From assembly GCF_011397115.1 (NCBI RefSeq), contig NZ_AP022822.1, forward strand, positions 2,702,501 to 2,740,356: a stretch of 37,856 nt of DNA, given 5' to 3'. Positions within the stretch are counted from its first letter, which is position 1; each line of letters starts with the position of its first letter. Below, in pieces: positions 1 to 11,475 of the stretch. Made by a program: the position numbers and the translations under genes. The notes under the pieces are model-generated. The model was not told the origin of the DNA. It saw nothing but the letters and a program-made list of their open reading frames with translations, and made no database searches. This DNA is from Enterococcus saigonensis. Lineage in GTDB: Bacteria > Bacillota > Bacilli > Lactobacillales > Enterococcaceae.

Positions 1-1196
1 CTTCGGTAGTATGTTTAGCCCCGGTACATTTTCGGCGCAGGGTCACTCGACTAGTGAGCTATTACGCACTCTTTAAATGGTGGCTGCTTCTGAGCCAACA
101 TCCTAGTTGTCTGTGCAACCCCACATCCTTTTCCACTTAACATACATTTTGGGACCTTAGCTGGTGGTCTGGGCTGTTTCCCTTTCGACTATGGATCTTA
201 TCACTCACAGTCTGACTGCCGAATATAAATGAATGGCATTCGGAGTTTATCTGAATTCGGTAACCCGAGATGGGCCCCTAGTCCAAACAGTGCTCTACCT
301 CCATCATTCTTCACTTCGACGCTAGCCCTAAAGCTATTTCGGAGAGAACCAGCTATCTCCAAGTTCGTTTGGAATTTCTCCGCTACCCACACCTCATCCC
401 CGCACTTTTCAACGTACGTGGGTTCGGTCCTCCAGTGCGTTTTACCGCACCTTCAACCTGGACATGGGTAGATCACATGGTTTCGGGTCTACGACTACAT
501 ACTCATTCGCCCTATTCAGACTCGCTTTCGCTGCGGCTCCGTCTCTTCAACTTAACCTCGCATGCAATCGTAACTCGCCGGTTCATTCTACAAAAGGCAC
601 GCTATCACCCATTAACGGGCTCTAACTTGTTGTAGGCACACGGTTTCAGGATCTATTTCACTCCCCTTCCGGGGTGCTTTTCACCTTTCCCTCACGGTAC
701 TGGTTCACTATCGGTCACTAGGGAGTATTTAGCCTTGGGAGATGGTCCTCCCGGATTCCGACGGAATTCCTCGTGTTCCGCCGTACTCAGGATCCTCCTA
801 GGTGCCTTCCAAATTTCGTCTACGGGGTTTTTACCCTCTTTGACTGACTTTTCCAAGCCATTCGACTATCTGAAAGAACTACCATATCGGAGTCCTACAA
901 CCCCAAGATGCAAGCATCTTGGTTTGGGCTGTTCCCTTTTCGCTCGCCGCTACTTGGGGAATCGATTTTTCTTTCTCTTCCTGCAGGTACTTAGATGTTT
1001 CAGTTCTCTGCGTCTACCTCGTATACGCTATGTATTCACGTATACGTAACATCCTATAAAAGATGCTGGGTTCCCCCATTCGGAAATCTCTGGATCATAG
1101 CTTACTTACAGCTCCCCAAAGCATATCGGTGTTAGTCCCGTCCTTCATCGGCTCCTAGTGCCAAGGCATCCACCGTGCGCCCTTATTCACTTAACC
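1..1196 (-). rRNA. rrl: 23S ribosomal RNA, 5' part only (runs off the left edge)
   Basis: The complement of this stretch begins with the canonical bacterial 23S 5' end; on the plus strand this is the block around 1161-1196 ending in TTCACTTAACC. It continues as conserved 23S domain I-II sequence to the window edge. About 1.2 kb of the roughly 2.9 kb gene is present; the rest and the 5S gene lie outside. It is transcribed leftward, away from the origin, behind the 16S gene. Open frames inside it are chance frames in structural RNA. Confidence 0.97.
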
Positions 1197-2985
<1,789 letters not shown>

Positions 2986-3160
2986 GTGTTTGAACAGTCA
3001 AATGACTGTTAAGCTCAAATAAAATTGATTCTGCTAGCTATCGCTTGCATGTTGTTTGCTTCTCTAAAAGAAGCGCCCTACACATTGGTTCGTTTGCTTG
3101 CTTTGTTCAGTTTTCAAAGGTCTACTTCGTCGCTTTTAAAAATGTTTCAGCAACTCTTAT

Positions 3161-3189
3161 ATCTTATCAGTTGGCTCAATTCTTGTCAA
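3161..3189 (-). promoter_or_regulatory. rRNA promoter P2 (proximal)
   Basis: Read on the minus strand, TTGACA (3184-3189) is followed by a 17-base spacer and TAAGAT (3161-3166). It lies about 175 bases before the 16S 5' end and is directed into it. Near-consensus hexamers, exact spacing and position make this one of two tandem rrn promoters. Confidence 0.8.
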
Positions 3190-3265
3190 CTATTTTTTTC
3201 AAAAAGTTTTAAAAACTTTTTGAAACGATACTTCAGAAATGTGCTGCTCACTAAGCAACTTCGTT

Positions 3266-3294
3266 AGTTTAACAGTCGTTTTGGCAACTGTCAA
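3266..3294 (-). promoter_or_regulatory. rRNA promoter P1 (distal)
   Basis: On the minus strand TTGACA (3289-3294), a 17-base spacer and TAAACT (3266-3271) form a second strong promoter about 105 bases upstream of P2. The region just upstream (3295-3330) is very A/T-rich, as expected for an UP element. Tandem P1/P2 promoters are usual for Firmicute rrn operons. Confidence 0.78.
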
Positions 3295-3581
3295 CAATTT
3301 TTTAAAACTTTTTTTAAGTTTATTTCTTAAGGCTATCCGCCTCAAGGACAAGTAATAATATACCAACTTTAAAACTTTAAGTCAATGAAAAGTTATTGAT
3401 TTACCAACATTTTTCACAATTCAAAACTATTAATTTGAAACAGATAGAAATTATTCGTTATTTTCTCGTGAATAGCGTTTTTAAAACTAGGTTAAACGAA
3501 ATTTTGTTCGTTAATTTTTCTGACATGGTTTTTAAATAATTGTTAAAAAGGTGCTCTGAGTGTTTTCTTTACTACTTTTTT

Positions 3582-3589
3582 GATACTAT
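3582..3589 (+). promoter_or_regulatory. Possible extended -10 promoter for the two-component operon
   Basis: TGATACTAT gives an extended -10 (TG-n-TACTAT) about 100 bases before the response regulator. The best -35 candidate at 17-base spacing (TGTTTT, 3561-3566) is weak. The remaining A/T-rich stretch 3300-3680 shows no other feature I can support. Confidence 0.4.
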
Positions 3590-3689
3590 ATCTTTAGAAA
3601 GTACGTTAAATTTTTAATTTAATCGTTGTATTACAAAACTTTTCTTCTATAGAAAGAAAAAAACACTTTTATTTACAGGAGGTTTTATT

Positions 3690-4382
3690 ATGATGAAAAT
3701 TTTAGTTGCTGACGATGACAAAGAGATTGTCGAGTTATTAAGCATTTATATTCACAACGAAGGCTATGAAGCGGTTAAAGCATACGATGGTAAAGAAGCA
3801 CTTTCCAAAATCCGTACCAACCCTGATATTGAATTAATGATTTTAGATATTATGATGCCAGAAAAAGATGGGATGCAAGTTGTCAAAGAATTGCGGAAAG
3901 AATCACAAATCCCCATCATCATGCTAACTGCTAAAACAACAGATATGGATAAAATCAAAGGTTTGGTTGCGGGTGCTGATGATTACGTCACAAAACCATT
4001 CAATCCTTTAGAAGTCATGGCTCGCGTTAAATCTCTTTTACGTCGAACAAAAATGCAAATTACACCAGATCAACCAGATATTTTAGAAGTAAATTCTTTA
4101 ATCATTAATAAAGATTCTCATGAAGTGAAAACAATTGATGGAAAAGAAATTCAGTTAACGGCGCTAGAATTTGGTATTTTATATTTATTAGCTTCTCATC
4201 CTAATCGTGTCTTTAGTGCCGATGAAATTTTTGAACGCGTTTGGAAGCAAGAAAGTGTTGTTTCGGCAAAAACCGTTATGGTACATGTAAGTCATTTGCG
4301 GGATAAAATCGAAGAAGCAACTGATGGAGAAAAAGTAATCCAAACAGTTTGGGGTGTTGGCTATAAGATCGATGCAAAATAA
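3690..4382 (+). CDS. OmpR/PhoB-family response regulator, VanR-like
   Basis: This 230-residue two-domain DNA-binding regulator has an N-terminal receiver domain (about 1-118). It shows the acidic pocket ADDD (7-10), the phospho-acceptor aspartate in LMILDIMMP and the conserved lysine in VTKPF. The C-terminal winged helix (about 130-228) is typical of OmpR/PhoB. Sequence style is closest to the VanR branch, but no vanHAX-type genes are nearby, so glycopeptide sensing cannot be inferred. The start is supported by AGGAGG at 3677-3682, seven bases before ATG; a second in-frame ATG follows immediately. It overlaps the kinase gene and is presumably co-transcribed. It sits just beyond the rrn promoters, facing away from them. 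Confidence 0.93.
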   Translation: MMKILVADDDKEIVELLSIYIHNEGYEAVKAYDGKEALSKIRTNPDIELMILDIMMPEKDGMQVVKELRKESQIPIIMLTAKTTDMDKIKGLVAGADDYVTKPFNPLEVMARVKSLLRRTKMQITPDQPDILEVNSLIINKDSHEVKTIDGKEIQLTALEFGILYLLASHPNRVFSADEIFERVWKQESVVSAKTVMVHVSHLRDKIEEATDGEKVIQTVWGVGYKIDAK

Positions 4383-5592
4383 AAGTAAACAACGCAGTGT
4401 CGAAAAAAAGAAACGAATTACCCTAACTTCCAAAGAAATTAGTGAACTTTTGGCTGAGGGGATTGTTACAATTATTTTACTCCTTCTCATTAACGTTGCT
4501 GTTTTAGTAGTTTTAACTTCGATTATCAAAAACTCGCCTTCTTTAGAAAATGCGATTTGGGATTCCAAAAATATTTTTGCCCGTCGTCTCGATTCTGATT
4601 TTTTCTGGAATGGGCGAAACTTTATTTTACCGTTGTTCTTACTAATCGACGCAGGAGTATTGTACTGGCGGTTAATTCGGCGTTATCGCCAAATGCAATT
4701 ACGTCATATTATTAGCGAACTTCATTATATTGCCAATGGGAATTACGATCACAGAATTCCTTTTGAATTAAGTGGCGATTTAAGTCGTGTAGTTTCTAGT
4801 ATTAATGGATTGGTAGATAGTACTGTTGCCGCCATTGAAGATGAGCGCAAAATTGAAAAATCCAAAGACGAGCTCATCACAAACGTCAGCCATGACATCC
4901 GCACTCCTTTGACTTCTATTATTGGCTACTTGGGATTAATTGAAGATGGACAGTATCAATCTAAAGAAGACTTATTGAAATACACCCACACCGCTTTTGT
5001 GAAAGCAAAACAAATGAAATCGCTGGTGGATGATTTATTTGAATATACAAAGGTACGTCAACCTAGCGTACCAATTAATATCACTTCTTTTGACATGATC
5101 CAACTAGTTGAACAACTGGCCGCAGACTTTGAATTAGAAGCAAAGAAAAAAAATATTACAATAGAAGTTTCTTCTCCAAAAGAACAATTAATTATGGATG
5201 GAGACACCGAGAAGATTGTGCGGGTCTTCAACAATCTTTTTACGAATGCTTTTAAATATGGTAAAGATGCTACTAAAATTGTGATTGAAGTCGATCAAGT
5301 TGGGACAGAAGCGATTATTATTGTAAAAAATAACGGCGCTATGATTCCCAAACAAGCATTGGATTCTTTATTTGACCGTTTTTATCGCGTGGAAGAATCC
5401 CGTAACCAAGCAACCGGCGGGACAGGACTGGGTCTTGCGATCACGCAAAGTATCGTTGCTTTACATGGTGGCTATATTTACGCCAAAAGTAATGCCAAGT
5501 GGACCTCATTTATTATCCACTTGCCGGTTAAGAGTAATATTTCTCCTACTGCGCGCAATAATGCAGATGATTATCTATATCCCAAAAATTAG
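4372..5592 (+). CDS. Sensor histidine kinase, VanS-like
   Basis: A membrane sensor kinase of 406 residues, partner of the preceding regulator. Two membrane segments (about 28-51 and 83-102) flank a short external loop of some 30 residues, followed by a HAMP-like linker. The phospho-acceptor H174 lies in SHDIRTP. The N box is NNLFTNAFKYG (287-297) and the glycine-rich box is GGTGLGLA (349-356). The usual D-x-G-x-G box reads NNGAM (320-324), so its aspartate is replaced by asparagine, a divergence I also associate with VanS-type kinases. I chose ATG 4372, overlapping the regulator by 11 bases; a GTG at 4354 is the alternative. The tiny external loop argues against direct binding of a large ligand. 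Confidence 0.9.
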   Translation: MQNKSKQRSVEKKKRITLTSKEISELLAEGIVTIILLLLINVAVLVVLTSIIKNSPSLENAIWDSKNIFARRLDSDFFWNGRNFILPLFLLIDAGVLYWRLIRRYRQMQLRHIISELHYIANGNYDHRIPFELSGDLSRVVSSINGLVDSTVAAIEDERKIEKSKDELITNVSHDIRTPLTSIIGYLGLIEDGQYQSKEDLLKYTHTAFVKAKQMKSLVDDLFEYTKVRQPSVPINITSFDMIQLVEQLAADFELEAKKKNITIEVSSPKEQLIMDGDTEKIVRVFNNLFTNAFKYGKDATKIVIEVDQVGTEAIIIVKNNGAMIPKQALDSLFDRFYRVEESRNQATGGTGLGLAITQSIVALHGGYIYAKSNAKWTSFIIHLPVKSNISPTARNNADDYLYPKN

Positions 5593-5718
5593 CCTTTAAC
5601 TTTTTCAACAGTAAAAAGTCACACGATATTTTCCAGATAAAAGTAACTATTTTATTTGATTGATTTTTGCTGACTTAAACAAATTTGTTGCACTTTTCTG
5701 CTGAGAAGGCAAAGGCAG

Positions 5719-5747
5719 TTGACGAAATTTAAAAAGTTCAGTATGCT
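5719..5747 (+). promoter_or_regulatory. Promoter of the serS T-box transcript
   Basis: TTGACG (5719-5724), a 17-base spacer and TATGCT (5742-5747) place transcription start near 5754, just before the first conserved T-box leader elements. Confidence 0.7.
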
Positions 5748-5753
5748 AAAGCT

Positions 5754-5990
5754 AACTTGATAGAGAAACGAGAAAACCTAGTAAATGGTGTAACTTTAAA
5801 GAGAGCTGATGGTGGTGTAAATCAGTAGGCCAAGCCATTGAATCCAGTTTTTGTTTACGTACGCTTATGACAAATAAGCGCGGCTGACTGACGATACCAG
5901 TCAACAAGGGCAGCGCAAGCTGAACTTGGGTGGTACCGCGAAGAAACTATTTCGTCCCAAGCATTTTGGGATGAAATAGTTTTTTTTATT
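5754..5990 (+). promoter_or_regulatory. T-box riboswitch (serine) with terminator
   Basis: The leader contains the T-box sequence TTGGGTGGTACCGCG (5926-5940). A strong terminator hairpin follows (5945-5981) with a run of T. Upstream is a stem I region; a TCC serine codon at 5843-5845, in the context GAA-TCC-A, is the likely specifier. Uncharged tRNA-Ser would pair with the specifier and with the T-box bulge, stabilising the antiterminator and allowing serS transcription. The family is established; specifier assignment is by position and by identity of the downstream gene. Confidence 0.93.
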
Positions 5991-6066
5991 TCTAGTTGTA
6001 GTTGAAATGTTGTCATTGCCCAAAGTAAAAAATCTTACCGATAAAAAAACAAAGTGAGGGAAAATA

Positions 6067-7344
6067 ATGTTAGATATCAAAATGATTCGTCAAAACATGC
6101 CAATGGTAAAAGAAAAATTAGCAACCCGGGGTGTACCTGCCAACGTCTTAGATGAATTTGTTAAGTTGGATGAAGAACGCCGTACGCTTTTAGTACAGTC
6201 AGAGGAATTGAAAAAACAACGCAATGATGTTTCCGCTGAAATCGCGCAATTAAAACGCAATAAAGAAAACGCAGAAGATAAAATTGCAGCCATGAAAGCT
6301 GTTGGCGCCCAAATTAAAGAATACGATGCGAAAATTGCTGCAATTGATGAAGAGTTAAAAACAATTGCCACAACTTTGCCAAACTTACCTAATGACTCAG
6401 TACCAATTGGTAAAGATGAAGATGATAATGTCGAGGTCCGTCGATTTGGTACACCACGCAACTTTGCCTTTGAGCCAAAAGCTCACTGGGAAGTAGCAGA
6501 AGACTTAGAAATTTTAGATTTTGAACGTGGTGCCAAAGTTTCTGGTAGCCGTTTTGTTTATTACCGCGGCTTAGGTGCTCGACTAGAACGGGCTTTATAT
6601 AACTTTATGTTGGATTTACATGTCTATGAACACGGCTATACTGAAATCATTCCTCCTTATATTGTTAACAGTAATGCCATGTTTGGGACCGGCCAATTTC
6701 CTAAGTTCAAAGAAGATGTCTTCCAATTAGCTGACACCGACTTGACATTAATTCCAACAGCAGAAGTGCCTTTAACAAACTATTATAATGGCGAAATTTT
6801 AGATGGTGCAGATTTACCAATCTATTTCACTGCTTTAAGTCCATCGTTTCGTTCTGAAGCTGGAAGTGCTGGTCGTGATACCCGTGGTTTGATCCGTCTA
6901 CATCAATTTAACAAAGTCGAAATGGTGAAATTCTCTGATGCAGCGCATTCTTATGAAGAATTGGAAAAAATGACCAATAACGCGGAAGAAATCTTACAAA
7001 AACTCGGCTTACCTTATCGCGTCGTTGCTTTGTCAACGGGTGACATGGGCTTTTCTGCTGCTAAAACGTATGACTTAGAAGTGTGGATTCCCGCGCAAAA
7101 CACGTATCGTGAAATCAGTTCATGTTCCAACTGCGAAGATTTCCAAGCCCGTCGCGCGATGATTCGCTATCGCGATGCACAAGGCAAATTGCAGTATGCC
7201 CATACTTTAAATGGTTCAGGTTTAGCTGTTGGCCGAACTGTCGCTGCAATTTTGGAAAACTATCAAAATGCAGATGGCACTGTCACTATTCCAGAAGTTT
7301 TAATCCCTTATATGGGAGGCTTACAAAAAATCGAAAAAGATTAA
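6067..7344 (+). CDS. serS: Seryl-tRNA synthetase
   Basis: This class II aminoacyl-tRNA synthetase charges tRNA-Ser (and tRNA-Sec where present) with serine in the cytosol. At 425 residues it has the usual length. The N-terminal antiparallel coiled coil (about 27-110, rich in Lys/Glu) grips the tRNA long arm. The catalytic domain shows FRSEAGSAGRDTRGL (motif 2 region), the SSCSNCEDFQARR segment and the C-terminal motif 3 GSGLAVGRT. The start ATG follows AGTGAGGG at 6053-6060. It has its own T-box promoter upstream and an intrinsic terminator downstream, so it is monocistronic. Confidence 0.98.
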   Translation: MLDIKMIRQNMPMVKEKLATRGVPANVLDEFVKLDEERRTLLVQSEELKKQRNDVSAEIAQLKRNKENAEDKIAAMKAVGAQIKEYDAKIAAIDEELKTIATTLPNLPNDSVPIGKDEDDNVEVRRFGTPRNFAFEPKAHWEVAEDLEILDFERGAKVSGSRFVYYRGLGARLERALYNFMLDLHVYEHGYTEIIPPYIVNSNAMFGTGQFPKFKEDVFQLADTDLTLIPTAEVPLTNYYNGEILDGADLPIYFTALSPSFRSEAGSAGRDTRGLIRLHQFNKVEMVKFSDAAHSYEELEKMTNNAEEILQKLGLPYRVVALSTGDMGFSAAKTYDLEVWIPAQNTYREISSCSNCEDFQARRAMIRYRDAQGKLQYAHTLNGSGLAVGRTVAAILENYQNADGTVTIPEVLIPYMGGLQKIEKD

Positions 7345-7367
7345 TGAAGTATTGAAATAGCCACCTA

Positions 7368-7407
7368 GCAGAAAAAATCTTTAATTAGAGATTTTTTCTG
7401 CTTTTTT
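7368..7407 (+). terminator. Intrinsic terminator of serS
   Basis: GCAGAAAAAATCT (7368-7380) pairs perfectly with AGATTTTTTCTGC (7389-7401), followed by TTTTTT. It begins 24 bases after the serS stop codon. Confidence 0.9.
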
Positions 7408-7578
7408 ATGCTTTAGAAATTAAAGACAATTACTTATAACTTCAGACAGAGAAAACACGAGCTTTCTTCGTCTTTAAAGATTACTCCTTTTTTAGGCATT
7501 GACTTTCAAATGTCAGTGACTAAAAAGACACTTTTTTTGAAATGACGATAATGTAAGACCTTCGCCAACCTTTTTATG

Positions 7579-7607
7579 TTGAATGAGAAAAATAATAATG
7601 GTACAGT
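7579..7607 (+). promoter_or_regulatory. Promoter of the deacetylase gene
   Basis: TTGAAT (7579-7584), a 17-base spacer and TACAGT (7602-7607) lie about 40 bases before the start codon. Together with the serS terminator this makes the deacetylase an independent transcription unit. Confidence 0.55.
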
Positions 7608-7644
7608 GAAAGCAATCATAGATAATTAGGGAGTTACTAGTGAA

Positions 7645-9108
7645 ATGGAAGAAAATAACGGCACGCGCAGTAGTCGACACCTACAAAAACCAAAGAACAA
7701 CCTTGGTAAAAATGTTTTCACGTTGCTTAGTATTTTATTAGTCGTTTTATTCGGATTTTTTGCCTATACGTTTTATCAAATGAAACAAGCTGAAGCAAAA
7801 GCGCAAAAAACATTTGAACAAAAAACAACGGCACTCTTACAAGAAGTGCAAGAAGAGCGGAATCAAAGTGGTATTCCAAGTGAAAAAACAGAAAAGAAGA
7901 CAGATGACTTGGTAACTGTAACGTATATTCCAAAAGAAGATAAAGTCTTCTCTGTTCAAGACAGTCAAAAAGAACTGGCAGCACTTACTCAAAAAGCCAA
8001 AAAGAGTTTAAAAAACAAAAAAGGTTTGGTGGTAGCCAAGTTAGAAGTAAATCCTGTCAGCGATCAGCTAGATACGTATGAACTAGTGGCAGAACCCTAC
8101 ACCTGGTATAAAGAAAAAAATCGATTTATTCGGGGTAAAGTATTCACCAATACCCCTGCTTATATTAGCCACAAGACTGGTAAAGCTGTCACAGTCAAAG
8201 ACTTAATTCCAGAAGAAGGCGACTTATTGGGTATTCAACAAGTCATCCAACAAAAAATCTTTGACCAAGCAAAAAATAAAGCAGCGATCATTGATAGCAT
8301 TTTGGATTTGCCTCGAATTAATTATCAAAATAAAATTGATTTTACACCGAATGAATTAACCATCAACTTGGCACAAAATAAAACTGGCATTAATAAAATT
8401 ACACTAGATTATAAAGATATTGCTGCTTATGTGAACACGGATTTTGTTAATCCCGAAAAGATTAAGGATGCTTTTCCCCAACTCGATTCAAACAAGAAAT
8501 ACGTTGCATTGACTTTTGACGATGGTCCAAATCCTGCCACAACGCCAAAAATTTTGGATATTTTAAAGAACAAAAAAGCCAGTGCCACCTTCTTTATGCT
8601 GGGTGAAAATGTCAGCGCAAATAAAGATATTGTCAAACGCGTGGTAGCAGAAGGTCACGAAGTAGCCAGTCATTCCTACACACATCCGGTTTTACCAAGC
8701 TTGTCAGATGCGGCTTTGAAAAAAGAAATTCGTGATACAGACAAAGCTATTTTTGAAGCTTGCGGAATTTTACCCCGAAACCTTCGTCCACCATATGGCG
8801 CAGCCGATGAACGCGTAGCACGCGTTGCTGGTAAGCCGATTATTAACTGGGACGTGGATTCCGAAGACTGGAAATCAAAAAATGCGGGGATGATTCAAGG
8901 ACGTATCAAAACTTCTTTAACTGAAAATGCAATTGTTTTGATGCATGATATACAACCAGCCACTGTTGAAGCACTTCCGGGTGTTATCGATAATATGCGC
9001 CAGCAAGGATTTGAATTTGTTTCCGTTGATACTCTTTTGAAAAAACAACAAAAACCAATGTACGTCTACTTTGGTGCTGAAGATTACCGCCTAGCTAAAG
9101 ATTTATAA
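7645..9108 (+). CDS. Membrane-anchored polysaccharide deacetylase, PgdA-like
   Basis: A 487-residue surface enzyme. A short basic cytoplasmic tail and one membrane segment (about 24-45) are followed by a coiled linker, a middle domain (about 95-270) of the kind found before catalytic domains in streptococcal PgdA-type enzymes, and a NodB-fold deacetylase (about 285-465). The five catalytic motifs are intact: TFDDGP (290-295, metal-binding Asp), HSYTH (343-347, metal His pair), RPPYGA (381-386), NWDVDSEDW (401-409) and LMHD (432-435, catalytic His). The likely reaction is N-deacetylation of cell-wall GlcNAc, which lowers lysozyme sensitivity; the exact substrate is inferred. AGGGAG at 7628-7633 supports the start. 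Confidence 0.85.
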   Translation: MEENNGTRSSRHLQKPKNNLGKNVFTLLSILLVVLFGFFAYTFYQMKQAEAKAQKTFEQKTTALLQEVQEERNQSGIPSEKTEKKTDDLVTVTYIPKEDKVFSVQDSQKELAALTQKAKKSLKNKKGLVVAKLEVNPVSDQLDTYELVAEPYTWYKEKNRFIRGKVFTNTPAYISHKTGKAVTVKDLIPEEGDLLGIQQVIQQKIFDQAKNKAAIIDSILDLPRINYQNKIDFTPNELTINLAQNKTGINKITLDYKDIAAYVNTDFVNPEKIKDAFPQLDSNKKYVALTFDDGPNPATTPKILDILKNKKASATFFMLGENVSANKDIVKRVVAEGHEVASHSYTHPVLPSLSDAALKKEIRDTDKAIFEACGILPRNLRPPYGAADERVARVAGKPIINWDVDSEDWKSKNAGMIQGRIKTSLTENAIVLMHDIQPATVEALPGVIDNMRQQGFEFVSVDTLLKKQQKPMYVYFGAEDYRLAKDL

Positions 9109-9124
9109 CATAGAAAAAATTAAA

Positions 9125-9166
9125 AACCACTTTGTACCTATTATGCAGGGACAAGGTGGTTTTTTA
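9125..9166 (+). terminator. Intrinsic terminator after the deacetylase gene
   Basis: AACCACTTTGT pairs with ACAAGGTGGTT (one G-U pair) around a 15-base loop, followed by a run of T. Confidence 0.85.
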
Positions 9167-9314
9167 TGCGTATAACAACATATCAAATAGTTAAAAATTT
9201 CTAAAGGGAACAAAAAAAACTTACGAAGAAATTTTTCAATTGCTACGATAGCTAACGTTGCAGCTAGAAGCATACAGGAATATTTTTTACTCTATAAAAG
9301 AAAGGATGATTTAT

Positions 9315-9788
9315 ATGCCGCAAACAAAAAAAGAAAGTTGGCTTTTCACCTGCACCATGTGTTTATTAATGGTATTAGGCATGACGCTTTATAATATTAC
9401 CTTACATGGTAATTTATCACTTGGCACACTTGTTTCTGGGCTTCCCTTGGCTTTTGGAATTGCTCTTGTTTTAGACGTCTTCGTTGTTGCCAAACCAGCA
9501 AAAAAAATCGCCTTAAAATTGCCTACCAATAAAGAAAAAATGTGGCAAGTAGGCATTTCGATTAGTGTTTGTATGATCCTTGGCATGGTAAGTTTCATGT
9601 CTATATTTGGCATTGTAGTCGAAAGTGGTTGGCAGCATTTAAATGTTGGTACTTATTTCCATACCTGGCTGTTAAATTTTATTATGGCATTACCACTTCA
9701 ACTTTTGCTTGTACGACCACTAGCATTAAAAGTCTTAAACGTAAATCGTACACTGACAAAGTCTTTCCAAGAAGATGAGTCCCTTTAA
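9315..9788 (+). CDS. DUF2798-family small membrane protein
   Basis: A 157-residue hydrophobic protein with four predicted membrane segments (about 9-27, 35-58, 77-101 and 114-134). The layout, with two repeated hydrophobic hairpins and a conserved LPLAFGIAL/ALPLQLLLV pair, matches DUF2798 proteins. The biochemical role is not known. Among several in-frame starts I chose ATG 9315, because AAAGGA (9301-9306) sits eight bases before it; longer versions lack a ribosome-binding site. It stands alone between two terminators. Confidence 0.75.
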   Translation: MPQTKKESWLFTCTMCLLMVLGMTLYNITLHGNLSLGTLVSGLPLAFGIALVLDVFVVAKPAKKIALKLPTNKEKMWQVGISISVCMILGMVSFMSIFGIVVESGWQHLNVGTYFHTWLLNFIMALPLQLLLVRPLALKVLNVNRTLTKSFQEDESL

Positions 9789-9813
9789 CGTTAACTAGCT
9801 CAGTTTTATATTC

Positions 9814-9851
9814 AAAAAAGCACTCCTACTCGGTAGTAGGAGTGCTTTTTT
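9814..9851. terminator. Bidirectional terminator between DUF2798 gene and guaB
   Basis: AGCACTCCTACT and AGTAGGAGTGCT form a perfect stem with loop CGGT, flanked by A-run and T-run. It can stop both the rightward DUF2798 transcript and the leftward guaB transcript. Confidence 0.93.
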
Positions 9852-9871
9852 AGGGTTTAAATTTAGAAAAA

Positions 9872-11356
9872 TTACGATTCAACGGAGTAATTTGGAGCTT
9901 CTTTTGTAATTTGAACATCGTGAGGGTGAGATTCTTTCAAACCATTGCCACTCATTTGAACAAATTGTGCATCATCGCGAAGCTGTTTCAAGTTTGCAGC
10001 ACCAACATAACCCATCCCTGATTTCAAACCGCCAATCATTTGGAAAATGATATCTGATACACTCCCCTTATAAGCAACGCGGCCTTCAATACCTTCTGGC
10101 ACAAGTTTGTTGGCTTCATTGACACCACTTTGGAAGTAACGATCGCTTGAACCTTTTTCCATAGCGCCTAGAGAACCCATACCACGATAAGTTTTAAAAC
10201 GACGTCCTTGGTAAATTTCAAATTCACCAGGAGATTCATCGGTACCTGCCAACATGGAGCCTAACATTACAGCATGACCACCAGCGGCTAAAGCTTTGAC
10301 GATATCACCAGAATATTTAATGCCACCATCAGCAATAATTGCTTTCCCATATTGACGGGCAACAGAAGCAGCATCATAAATAGCTGTTAATTGGGGTACT
10401 CCCACACCGGCTACAACCCGTGTAGTACAAATAGAACCTGGGCCAATTCCAACTTTTACAACATCTACACCAGCATCATACAACGCTTTTGTTCCCTCAG
10501 CCGTCGCAACGTTACCAGCAATTAAGGTTGCTTCTGGGAACTTGGCACGAATTTCTGCAATCTTGCGTAAAACACCAGCACTATGACCATGAGCTGTATC
10601 GATAATAATCGCATCTGCACCGGCATCAAGTAATGCTTGTGCGCGTTCGAATGTGTCGCTAGTTACACCAACAGCAGCAGCAACTAACAAGCGTCCGTGT
10701 TCATCTTTTGCAGCATTCGGAAATTCAATTACTTTTTCGATGTCTTTAATGGTAATTAGGCCGCTTAAACGACCGTCTTCATCCACGATCGGTAATTTTT
10801 CAATTTTGTGTTTTTGGAGGATATTTTCAGCATCTGCTAATTTGGTACCAACTGGGGCGGTAACCAGATTTTCTTTGGTCATCACATCATTAATTTTAAT
10901 ACTGTAATCTGTCACAAAACGCATATCGCGGTTGGTAATGATACCAACTAATTTCCGGTTTTCCATCGTTTCAACAATCGGCACACCACTAATCCGATAT
11001 TTAGACATCAAATGTTCAGCATCTTGGACTAAATGATCAGGAGTTAAGAAAAATGGGTCGATAATAACGCCAGATTCCGAACGTTTCACTTTGCGCACTT
11101 CATCAGCTTGCATCGCAATACTCATGTTTTTATGAATGACACCCAAACCACCTTGACGTGCCATAGCAATTGCCATCTTACTGTCTGTTACAGTATCCAT
11201 GCTGGCAGAGATAATTGGAATATTCAAACGGATATTTTTCGCCAATTGGACATGCATGTCTACTTCGTTTGGTAAGACATGACTTTCTCCAGGAATTAAT
11301 AAGACATCATCGAAAGTTAGACCTTTTTTAGCGAATTTCGTTTCCCAGTTAGACAT
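9872..11356 (-). CDS. guaB: Inosine-5'-monophosphate dehydrogenase
   Basis: Catalyses the NAD-dependent oxidation of IMP to XMP, the committed step to guanine nucleotides. The 494-residue protein has the usual architecture: a TIM barrel interrupted by a pair of CBS domains (about 97-215). The catalytic loop GIGPGSICTTR carries nucleophile C310, and YRGMGSLGAM and the RYFQ flap element follow. I place the start at ATG 11356, preceded by CTGAGGAG. An upstream in-frame GTG (11368) falls inside that ribosome-binding site and is unlikely. It has its own promoter and a PurBox-like site upstream, and shares a bidirectional terminator. Confidence 0.97.
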   Translation of the reverse strand: MSNWETKFAKKGLTFDDVLLIPGESHVLPNEVDMHVQLAKNIRLNIPIISASMDTVTDSKMAIAMARQGGLGVIHKNMSIAMQADEVRKVKRSESGVIIDPFFLTPDHLVQDAEHLMSKYRISGVPIVETMENRKLVGIITNRDMRFVTDYSIKINDVMTKENLVTAPVGTKLADAENILQKHKIEKLPIVDEDGRLSGLITIKDIEKVIEFPNAAKDEHGRLLVAAAVGVTSDTFERAQALLDAGADAIIIDTAHGHSAGVLRKIAEIRAKFPEATLIAGNVATAEGTKALYDAGVDVVKVGIGPGSICTTRVVAGVGVPQLTAIYDAASVARQYGKAIIADGGIKYSGDIVKALAAGGHAVMLGSMLAGTDESPGEFEIYQGRRFKTYRGMGSLGAMEKGSSDRYFQSGVNEANKLVPEGIEGRVAYKGSVSDIIFQMIGGLKSGMGYVGAANLKQLRDDAQFVQMSGNGLKESHPHDVQITKEAPNYSVES

Positions 11357-11392
11357 TGTTAGTACCACTCCTCAGTTTTATTTTTATCTATG

Positions 11393-11421
11393 AAACTAAC
11401 AGAAAATAAGTGACAAGTCAA
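11393..11421 (-). promoter_or_regulatory. guaB promoter
   Basis: Read leftward: TTGACT (11416-11421), 17-base spacer, TAGTTT (11393-11398), giving a short leader of about 30 bases before the ATG. Confidence 0.72.
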
Positions 11422-11475
11422 CAGCTGCAATTGTTTACGTAATATTCTGAAAATTATCAGATAATGCTATTATTC

